Source: Psychrobacter pygoscelis
GTDB taxonomy: Bacteria > Pseudomonadota > Gammaproteobacteria > Pseudomonadales > Moraxellaceae
NCBI RefSeq assembly: GCF_004335015.1
Contig: NZ_RQRU01000003.1
Coordinates: forward strand, 1 to 64,000
Direction: 5' to 3'
DNA: 64,000 bases
The notes under the pieces were generated by a model, which worked only from the letters and a program-made list of their open reading frames with translations, did no database searches and was not told the origin of the DNA. The position numbers were made by a program, and so were the translations under genes. Shown here in pieces: positions 21,343 through 33,434 of this stretch. Each line of letters opens with the position of its first letter. Position 1 is the first letter of the stretch.

Positions 21343-22302
21343 ATGTCTGCTGCTATTATATTTGCCTTAACGATTGTCCTGCCCAACCTTGTCTTGATGG
21401 GGTTGGGTTTTTTTATGCAGCGCCAAGGTGAGATCAGTAAGCCTTTTATCGATCAAGCTTCCAAAATGGTGTTTAATTACGCGCTCCCTTGTCTGTTATT
21501 TTTTAGCGTGGCAGACAGTAAGGTGGACTATAGCCAGCAGCTGGTCTTAATTGGCGCGGGGTTAGTCGCCACGCTACTACTGTTCCTCGGCTCTGAGCTG
21601 TATGCCAAGTACTTTGTGAGTGCAGCGGCAGACAAAGGCGTATTTGTCCAAGGTGTGTTCCGCAGTAATATGGCAATTATCGGTCTGGCTACGGTTGCCA
21701 ATGCCTATGGTGAGACCGGCCTTAGTGTCGGTGCGGTATACATGGGTGTCTTGACTATTGTCTTTAACATCTTAGCGGTCATCACCTTAAGCCGTGTATC
21801 GACGCAAAGTGTTACCACTTGGCGTGGCCGCGTTACTTTAATTGTGAAAAAGCTTATTGGCAATCCACTGATTATTGCTTTAGTGGCGGCTTTTATATAC
21901 AAGGCGCTGTCTTTGCCGCCATTAACGGGCGTGATTCATCAGACTGGTGATTTGCTATCGGCTATTGCGCTGCCATTGGCGCTCATCTGTGCTGGTGCGA
22001 CTATAGATTTGAAGTCCATGTTGCACCCATCTGGACTATCGATGCAGGCGAGCATTGGTCGGATATTTATTGCGCCACTTGTTGCCATTGCCGTCGGTTG
22101 GGGCTTTGGCTTATCAGGTGTGCATATGGGGGTGCTGTTTTTAATGGTAGCGTCACCGACCGCAGCTGCTAGCTACGTGATGGCTAAGGCAATGGATGGC
22201 AATGAGATACTTGCTGCTAATATTTTGGCTTTTACCACAGTGGTGTCATTATTTGTTATGGCAATCGGGGCGGCAGTCTTACGTGCGATAGGATGGATGT
22301 AG
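21343..22302 (+). CDS. AEC-family (auxin efflux carrier-like) transporter
   Basis: 319 residues with about ten transmembrane segments in two halves. The first half carries NYALPCLLFFSVAD and FRSNMAIIGLATVANAYGE, the second IALPLALICAGATID and MVASPTAAASYVMAKAMDGN, all typical of the AEC family. Relatives move organic acids such as malate, but the substrate is not predictable. AGGGA site before ATG. Same orientation as mnmG and chaB, 58 bp downstream. Confidence 0.87.
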   Translation: MSAAIIFALTIVLPNLVLMGLGFFMQRQGEISKPFIDQASKMVFNYALPCLLFFSVADSKVDYSQQLVLIGAGLVATLLLFLGSELYAKYFVSAAADKGVFVQGVFRSNMAIIGLATVANAYGETGLSVGAVYMGVLTIVFNILAVITLSRVSTQSVTTWRGRVTLIVKKLIGNPLIIALVAAFIYKALSLPPLTGVIHQTGDLLSAIALPLALICAGATIDLKSMLHPSGLSMQASIGRIFIAPLVAIAVGWGFGLSGVHMGVLFLMVASPTAAASYVMAKAMDGNEILAANILAFTTVVSLFVMAIGAAVLRAIGWM

Positions 22303-22553
22303 GGTATCACCTCAACCAAATCGTGGCAGACGGCATTCTAAAGTCTATATCGTTTATAACAACTCTTCTGCTGGTAGACTTGCCTCAATTTATCTTGATT
22401 TAATAAGTAAGTTCTGTAACTCTAAAAAAGAGAGTATGTAGAGTTCTGCGGCGTATTTTAGCCAGTATCAACGTATTTATCTTACGTTAGAATTAGTAAT
22501 TACTATAATTAATCTTGATTTCTGTTTTATAAAGGTCTCAAATTTTAGCTACT

Positions 22554-22580
22554 AAAAAACCCACTTATCTAAGAGGGTTT
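22554..22580 (-). terminator. Terminator of the 22.6 kb lipoprotein gene
   Basis: On the minus strand AAACCC / GGGTTT with an inner partial stem and TTTTTT follows the stop codon by ~25 nt. The stem has one mismatch. Confidence 0.6.
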
Positions 22581-22604
22581 TGATTATTAACAGTCCAGTA
22601 ATTA

Positions 22605-23192
22605 TTATTCACCAACAAACTTCATTCTATCCTTATCATAACCATATAAATTAAATTTGGAGTCAAACGGCTGCTCTAGATCCACCAAAGGCAATGAGAT
22701 GACAGCGGTATTTGACATGCTAAACTTATTAAATAAGCTTTTCTCATAATCTGAATTTATTAGAGTTAAAATACCTTCACTTTTCTGCTGCATGCGATAA
22801 GTAGCATTTTGGCCATTAAATTTAAACTTAATATCACACGATGGTGTACATTTAACGGCTTCAGGCACAAAAATAACTACTCTTTTTGATACGCCATCAC
22901 TTGCTGTTTTTCTCTTTTCTAATTTTACCCATGTCTTTTGTTGTACATTTGGGTATTTAGGGACTGTATAAGTGTTGATAGCATAGATAGTAGCTGTTTT
23001 CGAGAATGTTTCTCCATTAAGAGCAGTGGAACCATACTTCCAGTCAGGTTTATCTTTTGAACCATTGTTAGGGTTAGTAACGTGACTAGTAAGCCCGCTA
23101 CCAGCATTTGGTGTATCAGGTAAAGTATCATAGCCACCCCCACACCCCACCAATAATATTGCTACTGTCACTGATAAAATCTGTTTAGACAT
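22605..23192 (-). CDS. Lipoprotein of unknown function
   Basis: 195 residues. Signal MSKQILSVTVAILLVGC with an LVGC lipobox, then a Gly-rich linker to residue ~45. The mature part is beta-like and has one close Cys pair (VKCTPSC) that could form a disulfide. Ends in NLYGYDKDRMKFVGE. No family recognised. Flanked by AT-rich DNA; its own terminator indicates a single-gene unit. Confidence 0.78.
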   Translation of the reverse strand: MSKQILSVTVAILLVGCGGGYDTLPDTPNAGSGLTSHVTNPNNGSKDKPDWKYGSTALNGETFSKTATIYAINTYTVPKYPNVQQKTWVKLEKRKTASDGVSKRVVIFVPEAVKCTPSCDIKFKFNGQNATYRMQQKSEGILTLINSDYEKSLFNKFSMSNTAVISLPLVDLEQPFDSKFNLYGYDKDRMKFVGE

Positions 23193-23389
23193 TATCTTAT
23201 ACCTTGATATTATAGTTGATATAGCGAACTATAAATCATAGTTTAATTTTGAGCAATGTTATAATTATAAATAAGTTACTATCATAAAAAGATAGTAGCT
23301 TGGAGATGTTTTCTATAATCTTCAAGATGTTATAGATTTTCATATCGCTTATTAGTCAATGTATCTTTGATAAGTATTTGGCGCAAGGC

Positions 23390-24388
23390 TTAATTCACCA
23401 ATTCAAATATCTTAAGCTCAGGCACTAATTCAAGAGAGCGAAGCCGCGCTGATTGCTCATAAATATTGGCGGTGACAATCATCTCATCTGGTTGATGTTC
23501 ATCAATAAAGTGATGCAGTAGAGTCTGAACTCGCGGTACAGTACCAACGAACGATACCGACAGTGCCTCATCTACCATGGCCTGCTCGGCGGTACTCCAA
23601 AAGCCGTCCATACTAGCGACAGGCCTAGGAATCTGACCACGGCCGCCCCGGCGCAGGCGCACGAAACTTTGCTGACTCGAGGTAAAGTGATAGCGCGCGC
23701 TGGCCTCATCATCAGCCAGTAGCAGATTAGCCGCGAGCATAACGTAAGGCGCAGCTAAATACTCAGATGGCTCAAACTGCTCGCGATAAGTGGCAATCGC
23801 TTGGGTCATCATACACGGTGCGAAATGCGAAGCAAAGGCATAAGGCAGGCCAAGCTTAGCAGCTAAAGTCGCACCAAACAGCGACGAGCCGAGTATCCAG
23901 ACGGGCACATTACTATTCGCGCCCGGAAAGGCCTGAACCGGACTGGTATCTGAATCCTTGCCTAAGAAAAATAGCAGCTCTTGAACGTCTTGTGGAAAGC
24001 GGTCGGCATCTTGCATCTGTCGTCTTAGCGCGCGGAAGGTCGCCCCATCTGTTCCTGGTGCGCGGCCAAGCCCTAAGTCAATTCGGTCACCATATAATGC
24101 TTGTAGCGTGCCAAATTGTTCAGCCACCATTAACGGTGCATGGTTGGGCAACATCACCCCGCCAGAGCCAATGCGAATGCGGCTGGTCTGACTACCAATA
24201 TGCGAGAGTAATACCGAGGTCGCAGCACTGGCAATACCCGGCATGTTGTGATGCTCAGCTAGCCAATAGCGCTTTAAGCCGATTTGCTCTGCTAACTTAG
24301 CAATTTGAACGGTTTGCTCAATACCTTTAGCAGCCGTACTGCCCTCAGGGACAGGCGCTAAATCTAAAAAGGACAATGGAATGCTCAT
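23390..24388 (-). CDS. LLM-class flavin-dependent oxidoreductase (luciferase-like)
   Basis: 332 residues, TIM-barrel luciferase-like monooxygenase of the YhbW type. Typical features: [30 protein letters not shown] start, [65 protein letters not shown] and [24 protein letters not shown]. It should use FMNH2 and O2; substrate unknown. GAGG ribosome site 5-6 nt before ATG. No flavin reductase nearby. Confidence 0.9.
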   Translation of the reverse strand: MSIPLSFLDLAPVPEGSTAAKGIEQTVQIAKLAEQIGLKRYWLAEHHNMPGIASAATSVLLSHIGSQTSRIRIGSGGVMLPNHAPLMVAEQFGTLQALYGDRIDLGLGRAPGTDGATFRALRRQMQDADRFPQDVQELLFFLGKDSDTSPVQAFPGANSNVPVWILGSSLFGATLAAKLGLPYAFASHFAPCMMTQAIATYREQFEPSEYLAAPYVMLAANLLLADDEASARYHFTSSQQSFVRLRRGGRGQIPRPVASMDGFWSTAEQAMVDEALSVSFVGTVPRVQTLLHHFIDEHQPDEMIVTANIYEQSARLRSLELVPELKIFELVN

Positions 24389-25326
24389 GGCAGCCTCTTT
24401 AATACTATCTATTATGAGTCAATGTTAGCCTACGATATGCTTACTAGCGGCCTATATTTCAATATAAAACATACTAGAGTAGTAATTCATAACAAAAAAC
24501 AGGTGCTGATAGTGATACCTGCTTGGTTAAGAAAGGTTAAGTTAGAAGGCTGTGGCACTAGTCAGCAAGCTGCTAAGCTAGTACGTAATCACTGATCTTA
24601 ATACCGCCTGAACCACACTAGTGACTAGCGCCCAATAATAAGGCGAGTTTCCTGAAGCAGGCTGGGTAGGTTTGCTATTACGGATAGCATCATTATCAGC
24701 TTGAGTGGCTATTTAGTCCATCTTCTAGCCGCAGTAAAGCGAGTACATCGAGATGAGTGAAGAGGTAGCAGGAGGACTATCTGGGTTTGTAGACAGTAGT
24801 AAGGCAAGTTTTGGTGAGGATGGTGAGTAGAGATAAACACTTATGCGTCAAGATAAATATAGAAAAAAGTTAACGCGGATTTATAAAGCGATGTTTAGAG
24901 GATAACTAAATTAATTAATGCTTTGGTGAGTATTGCTTCAAGAATTGTTTAAATTAAAACAAAATCAACAACTTTCATCGCATTTTTACCTAGATTCTAT
25001 TGGCACAGCAAGCGGTTGACTATTTATTGGTGTCCGCTTGCTGCAGATATCGTTAAGATTAAAAACTAAATACTAGGTTATTCTTCCAACAAAGGCTCAG
25101 ATATAGACAAATATTGATCACTTATAAAGCCAGAAGCTTGTATAACGTTATCCTACATCCATGTAGCAGCTTATCAAGCTAAAGCAGCTGTCTAGAGACT
25201 ATAGTCAATTGCTTAACTCTTTAAGGTCTTAGTGTGTCGCGTTCTACCGACAAAGCCAGCCACTATTTTGAACCATTATTTTGGATCACTGTATTAATTA
25301 GGATATTTGTAACAAAAGTCTGGTAA
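24389..25326. other. Long intergenic region without recognised gene
   Basis: About 940 bp between two minus-strand genes. A few short open stretches exist (for example ATG 24843, 20 codons), but none has a ribosome site or recognisable product. No repeat copy seen. The region may be decayed coding sequence. Confidence 0.4.
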
Positions 25327-26262
25327 TTAGGAGGGCTTACTAAACTGATTCTGACACAGCTCAATAAAGGCGCGGCCGTATTGGCGAATCTCAGCATCAT
25401 CTCGTACCGCCATCCAGCTAGTAAAGCGGCCAAAGTGTGATACAGGTATTGCCGTAAGGTTAGGATAGTGGCTTGGCTCAAAAGCCATCTCTGCAATGAT
25501 ACCCACACCTAATCCTAAGCCGACATAAGTACTAATAACATCAGCATCTAGCGCCGCTAGAACAATCTCAGGCTCTAACCCAGCTTCACTAAAGACTTTG
25601 TCGATGGTATCTCGACCGGTAAAACCGCCGTGATAGGTAATGATCGGATAGCTTGCGAGGGTGGGCAGATCAATCTCGGTCTCACCGGCAAGCTCATGAT
25701 CTTTGGGCACGATAATACGGTGTGACCAGTCATAATAGCGATGGCAGCGCAGGTAGCTATTATGTAATAGAGACTCTGTTGCCACGCCGATGTCTGCCTG
25801 ACCACGAATGACCATTTGGGCGATGGTCTCAGGGTCTGCTTGCTGCAAGATAAGATTAACTTTGGGATAGCGCTCGCTGAACTGTTTGACGACTTCTGGT
25901 AGCACGTAGCGTGCTTGTGTATGTGTCGTGGCAATGGTGAGAGTGCCTGTCTGTGGATTATTAAAATCTAGACTTAGATTTTCTATTGTGCGGATCTCAG
26001 CGAATATTGCTTCGATATGTGGTAATAATGACTCTCCCATAGGCGTCAGCCCCGTTAAGCGCTTACCTTGACGGATAAAGACCTCAGTCTTTAGCTGGTT
26101 TTCCAAGGCGGCAATATGCTTGGATAAGCTTGATTGACTGGTGTGCAGGACATTAGCTGCTTGACTAAGATTATAGCCATTGACCACGGTATGCCATACC
26201 GTCTCAAGCTGCTTAAGCTGGATTTGTAAGTGGCGCTGATTGACGACAACATTGATAGCCAT
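25327..26262 (-). CDS. CysB-type LysR transcriptional regulator
   Basis: 311 residues. N-terminal winged HTH (YNLSQAANVLHTSQSSLSKHIAALE) and a LysR effector domain with the CysB/Cbl hallmark TTHTQARYVLPEVV. The hallmark region binds O-acetylserine, N-acetylserine or sulfate-type anions in relatives, so control of sulfur or sulfonate genes is the likely role. No sulfur-assimilation gene is adjacent; katG lies upstream on the same strand. Whether it is the genome's CysB or a Cbl-like paralogue cannot be decided here. Confidence 0.85.
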   Translation of the reverse strand: MAINVVVNQRHLQIQLKQLETVWHTVVNGYNLSQAANVLHTSQSSLSKHIAALENQLKTEVFIRQGKRLTGLTPMGESLLPHIEAIFAEIRTIENLSLDFNNPQTGTLTIATTHTQARYVLPEVVKQFSERYPKVNLILQQADPETIAQMVIRGQADIGVATESLLHNSYLRCHRYYDWSHRIIVPKDHELAGETEIDLPTLASYPIITYHGGFTGRDTIDKVFSEAGLEPEIVLAALDADVISTYVGLGLGVGIIAEMAFEPSHYPNLTAIPVSHFGRFTSWMAVRDDAEIRQYGRAFIELCQNQFSKPS

Positions 26263-26474
26263 AAGGGTTTCCTAAAATAAACGGTGGTGTAGAGTTATAA
26301 ATAGGGAAAGTAGAGGGAAGGCATTAGTTAGCCTGAAACAAAATTTAGCCTGAAATAAAGCATAATAAAGTGAATAAATCGTTATTCTTAAATTTACTAA
26401 GGGCCTCAGTCTAATGGTAATATTATATTCTAATAAATTATATTTTAATATTTCTATATTCTGTTAACGAATAA

Positions 26475-26506
26475 AAAAGAAGCCACTTATTAAAGTGGCT
26501 TCTTTT
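26475..26506 (-). terminator. Intrinsic terminator of katG
   Basis: Perfect 14-bp stem AAAAGAAGCCACTT / AAGTGGCTTCTTTT with a 4-nt loop, 42 nt after the katG stop; T-rich on both sides so it could act in both directions. Confidence 0.88.
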
Positions 26507-26548
26507 AGGACAATAACTTATATAGATTGGCTTTAGTCCAGTTAATGG

Positions 26549-29695
<3,147 letters not shown>

Positions 29696-31297
29696 ATGTC
29701 CGCAACTCCAAACTCTGATCTTCCTGTAGTCGCTCCAAAAAAATCGTGGTCTGAAGCTGCTAAAGCTTATCTTGATAGCCGTGCGATTATCATGCTGTTC
29801 TTAGGCTTTGCCGCTGGTATCCCTATTATGCTGATTTTCTCCAGCCTGTCGTTATGGCTGCGAGAAGCTGGTATTGATCGCAGTGTTGTGACCACATTGG
29901 CTTGGGCTGCATTACCTTACTCATTTAAGTTTATTTGGGCACCACTGATTGATGCGATCCCGTTACCCTTCTTGACCAAATGGCTGGGACGCAGGCGAGC
30001 ATGGATGCTGGTATCACAGGTACTTATCATTATCGCCATCTGTATCATGGCTAGTGTCAATCCTATCAATATGGATGTCTTGACCTATATGGCTATTGGC
30101 GCAGTGTTGCTAGGATTCTCATCAGCGACGCAAGATATTGTTATTGATGCCTATCGTATCGAGTTGGCACCACCTAGCTTGCAGTCAGTACTTTCAGCAA
30201 TGTATACCGCGGGTTATCGTATTGGTATGATTGTCGCCGGAGCAGGCGCACTGTATTTAGCCGACTATTTTGGCTCAACAGAAGCCGCTTATAGCTATGA
30301 TGCGTGGCGTTATACCTATTTAACGATGGCTGCAATCATGGGAATAGGGGTGGTAACGACTTTAGTAATCCGTGAGCCTATTAGTTCGCAGATTAGACTT
30401 GAGCACAAGTCGACTGATTATGGCAGATTGGTCTTGGTATTTTTGTTTGCGGTATCTGCATTTGTTATGACGTTCTTCTACTTTGGTAAGCTGCTGCCAG
30501 AAACGGGTGGTATCGTTTTAGCATTTTTATTTGAAGTTTTGCGAATGCTTGGTAGTTTAGCAACAGCTCTGATTGTGGGGTATGTGCTGGTCATGGCCGG
30601 ACTGGTCAATAAAAAAATGGCTTATACCACTTGGATTGAGCCTATCGTTGATTTCTTTCGTCGTTATGGTAAAAAGGCCCTATTGTTACTCGCTCTAATC
30701 GGCCTGTACCGAATCTCTGATATCGTCGCCGGTGTCATCTCTAACGTCTTTTATCAAGATATGGGCTTTAGTAAGACGGATATTGCCACAGCCGTTAAGC
30801 TGGTTGGGGTAGTAATGGTCATCGCTGGAGGGTTCGTAGGGGGCATATTAGCGCAAAAGATGCGTATTATGCGGGCGATGATGGTTGGAGCGCTCTTAGC
30901 TGCAGTCAGTAACATGCTATTTGTCTTGCTGACTTATCATCCGGGCAGTTTGCCAGTTATGTATACGGCCGTTATCTTTGATAATTTAGCAGCAGGATTG
31001 GCCAGCACGGTATTCATTGCCTTTTTGTCAGCGCTAACTTCAATTCGCTTTACCGCAGTGCAATATGCAATCTTCTCTTCCTTGATGACACTATTTCCCA
31101 AAGTCTTAGGTGGTTACTCGGGAAGTATTGTCGATAATATGGGCTATCCGTTCTTCTTTACTTTTACCGCTCTAATAGGTGTACCTATCTTATTAATAGT
31201 ATATTTGACCGATAAGTACATCGTGATTGGTGATAACGATGACATTTATGGGGATGAGCCTACAGCGTCTACCAAGCTTAGCAAAGATCCTAAGTAA
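29696..31297 (+). CDS. AmpG-like MFS permease (muropeptide import)
   Basis: 533 residues, 12 or more transmembrane segments. The N-terminal half matches AmpG: FLGFAAGIPIMLIFSSLSLWLREAGI, PYSFKFIWAPLIDAIPLPFL, LGRRRAWMLVSQ and SATQDIVIDAYRIELA. AmpG imports anhydro-muropeptides for cell-wall recycling. An upstream TTG (29633) is in frame, but ATG 29696 gives a normal cytoplasmic N-terminus. Followed after 18 bp by prmC, so probably an operon. Confidence 0.85.
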   Translation: MSATPNSDLPVVAPKKSWSEAAKAYLDSRAIIMLFLGFAAGIPIMLIFSSLSLWLREAGIDRSVVTTLAWAALPYSFKFIWAPLIDAIPLPFLTKWLGRRRAWMLVSQVLIIIAICIMASVNPINMDVLTYMAIGAVLLGFSSATQDIVIDAYRIELAPPSLQSVLSAMYTAGYRIGMIVAGAGALYLADYFGSTEAAYSYDAWRYTYLTMAAIMGIGVVTTLVIREPISSQIRLEHKSTDYGRLVLVFLFAVSAFVMTFFYFGKLLPETGGIVLAFLFEVLRMLGSLATALIVGYVLVMAGLVNKKMAYTTWIEPIVDFFRRYGKKALLLLALIGLYRISDIVAGVISNVFYQDMGFSKTDIATAVKLVGVVMVIAGGFVGGILAQKMRIMRAMMVGALLAAVSNMLFVLLTYHPGSLPVMYTAVIFDNLAAGLASTVFIAFLSALTSIRFTAVQYAIFSSLMTLFPKVLGGYSGSIVDNMGYPFFFTFTALIGVPILLIVYLTDKYIVIGDNDDIYGDEPTASTKLSKDPK

Positions 31298-31315
31298 GCT
31301 ATATCAAGTGGTAAT

Positions 31316-32248
31316 ATGACTAATAACAATCTCGAAGACTATTCTATAAAAGCCATCAAGCGTCGGCAGTACGATGACCTGCCGGCGCACTGGGTTAATG
31401 ATTGGTTACTGCATGTTATTCATCAACCGGCGAGCTTTCTCATTACGGACAGTGACTATTGTCTTAGTGACGAGGAACTAGCCTTGTTTGAAGACGGTAT
31501 TAAGAAGATGCAGGCAGCTATCCCTCTTGCCTATCTGACAGGCAAGCAAGCGTTTTGGTCATTGGAGTTTAAGGTAAACGAGCACACGCTGATACCAAGA
31601 CCTGATACTGAGATATTGGTCGAGCAAGTATTGACGTGGATAGAAGCCAATGTCAGTGTAGCTGATACTCGCTCGCCCAATCAAAATAGCCTAAGCAATA
31701 TTTTGAACGATTCTACTCCTGCGCAACCCTTTCAATTATTAGATCTGGGTACTGGCAGTGGCTGCATTGCTGTTAGCTTGGCGCATGAGTTAGGTTTACA
31801 GTCAAAAGACTGGCAGGTGACAGCGGTAGATTATACAAAAGGTGCTTTAGACATTGCTAAGCAAAACGCTATTTTGAATGACACGCCTAACGTTACCTTT
31901 ATCCAAAGTGATTGGTTTAGCGCATTGCCTAATGATATTAAGTACCAAGTCATCGTCTCAAACCCCCCTTATATAGACCCTGTAGATCCTCATCTCAATA
32001 ACCTCAGTGCAGAGCCATTATCAGCTCTCATAGCCGATGATAAAGGCCTTGCTGATATTCAGCGGATTGTGAGTGGGGCAAGAGACTATCTCGTTCAAGG
32101 TGGCTTGCTCGCGATTGAGCACGGCTATGACCAAGGCGATGCCGTGCAGCAGATATTTATTGATGCGGGGTTTGCTAATGTACAGACTGTTAAGGATTAT
32201 GGCGGCAATGATAGGGTAACGATGGGGCAGAGCGTTTCAATAATCTGA
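31316..32248 (+). CDS. prmC: Release factor glutamine methyltransferase
   Basis: 310 residues. Class I methyltransferase that methylates the GGQ glutamine of RF1 and RF2. Features: IPLAYLTGKQAFWSLEF, TLIPRPDTEILVE, motif I LLDLGTGSGCIAVSLA and the catalytic NPPY (216-219). Residues ~112-137 are a Ser/Asn-rich insert not usual in the family. prfA, its common neighbour, is absent; it follows the ampG-like gene instead. Confidence 0.93.
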   Translation: MTNNNLEDYSIKAIKRRQYDDLPAHWVNDWLLHVIHQPASFLITDSDYCLSDEELALFEDGIKKMQAAIPLAYLTGKQAFWSLEFKVNEHTLIPRPDTEILVEQVLTWIEANVSVADTRSPNQNSLSNILNDSTPAQPFQLLDLGTGSGCIAVSLAHELGLQSKDWQVTAVDYTKGALDIAKQNAILNDTPNVTFIQSDWFSALPNDIKYQVIVSNPPYIDPVDPHLNNLSAEPLSALIADDKGLADIQRIVSGARDYLVQGGLLAIEHGYDQGDAVQQIFIDAGFANVQTVKDYGGNDRVTMGQSVSII

Positions 32249-32270
32249 TACTTGGTTGCGTTATTGAGTT

Positions 32271-32297
32271 AAAAAACGGCCTTTTAGGCTGTTTTTT
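32271..32297 (+). terminator. Intrinsic terminator of prmC
   Basis: 11-bp stem AAAAAACGGCC / GGCTGTTTTTT (one wobble) with loop TTTTA. Confidence 0.82.
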
Positions 32298-32310
32298 ATG
32301 ATTTGGCCGT

Positions 32311-32382
32311 AGTAAGCCAAAAAAATGTATACCAGTTCTATATTATATTACGGTGACTTTATTTTATTTAGACTCGACTACA
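32311..32382 (+). repeat. Right half of the dispersed foldback repeat (copy C)
   Basis: AGTAAGCCAAAAAAATGTAT then ACCAG, a diverged stretch, and GTGACTTTATTTTATTTAGACTCGACTA match the right halves of copies A and B. The left arm is absent; the prmC terminator occupies that place. Confidence 0.72.
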
Positions 32383-32590
32383 CGTCTAGGACTATTATAA
32401 AAATATGATTAGTCATTAAATTAGATAAATAGCTCTACTTATATTTTAGATTTATTTATGATAAGAGGTCTGATAATTTTATGTGATTGCATCATAAATA
32501 CTTGTACATTTTTTATAAGCTTATTTCATGGATATTTCCAATGCAGCTAGAAGTAGCAGGATTATATTAATAATAAATTAGACAGTACGA

Positions 32591-33052
32591 TTAATTTCTA
32601 GCTTGATCTGTGACGTTTTTAATAGGGCTATTTTGCAATTCTAGTTTTTTGCATTCAATAACTATTTCTGTGTCTCCTAATAAAAATAATGAATGCACAA
32701 TATTATTGTCAGACGTTACGTCTATTTCATGGACCATTATAGTAATTGGTACGATGTCACAGTTGATACGAATATTTATAATATCAGAATAAATGATTTC
32801 TATTAAATCTCTTCCTTCTCTTTGCTTGATCTCTAGTGATAATCTATCATGCTCTAAGTCATAATCAATCTTTTCGATTATTCCTCTATTGAGAGTCTTC
32901 TCTTTATTATCTATTCCGTTTAAATCACTTGATAATATTGGGCTTAAGTCCTTTCTGCGGTTAAGAATATGAGGCACTACCTCATTATAGTAGTACGAAA
33001 AATCCCAATTATGAACTCCATAAGCTTCTTTAGAGTGTTTGATATATTTCAT
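32591..33052 (-). CDS. AT-rich orphan protein
   Basis: 153 residues, no signal or membrane segment, rich in Ile, Asn and Asp. The sequence reads as a compact cytoplasmic domain (HNWDFSYYYNEVVPHILNRR; IDYDLEHDRLSLEIKQREG; IVHSLFLLGDTEIVIECKKLEL). AGGGA lies 9 nt before the ATG, supporting a real gene. Base and codon use are clearly more AT-rich than neighbouring genes, and the gene sits alone in AT-rich DNA, which suggests horizontal transfer. No family recognised; an immunity-type protein is one guess. Confidence 0.65.
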   Translation of the reverse strand: MKYIKHSKEAYGVHNWDFSYYYNEVVPHILNRRKDLSPILSSDLNGIDNKEKTLNRGIIEKIDYDLEHDRLSLEIKQREGRDLIEIIYSDIINIRINCDIVPITIMVHEIDVTSDNNIVHSLFLLGDTEIVIECKKLELQNSPIKNVTDQARN

Positions 33053-33434
33053 TGTAGCTATCCCTACATGATGTATTTTGGTGATAATCCAAATAGGTGT
33101 CTAAATTTAGAGTCAAATAACAAGTATAAGCTGCTATTGTATTATGCCAGCAATCCACTAATTATCTAATCAAAAATAATTTAATATTCATGATTTTAAG
33201 TGGTGGACGCCAAGCTGGCTAATGTCAGCATAAGCCTTCTTTAAATCGTCATAATTTTTGTTCTCCATTCAAAGTAAACTAAAGACTAATTCAGTCATTT
33301 AAATAGTATCAACTACCAGTAAATACCCTAACTAATATTTATTATTAAGTTTAGACTGATAAGCTGATATGTTAACTTAACGATATATTTAAATAACCAA
33401 CACTTTACACTCTAACTATACCTAGGAATTACAA
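33053..33434. other. AT-rich intergenic region, divergent genes
   Basis: About 380 bp with no recognised gene or repeat. It must hold promoters for the orphan and the methyltransferase gene. Confidence 0.4.

Noticed and set aside
24700..24905. Short open stretches at 24.7-24.9 kb (for example MRQDKYRKKLTRIYKAMFRG)
   Set aside because: No ribosome site, no family, very short; likely chance in an unassigned gap.
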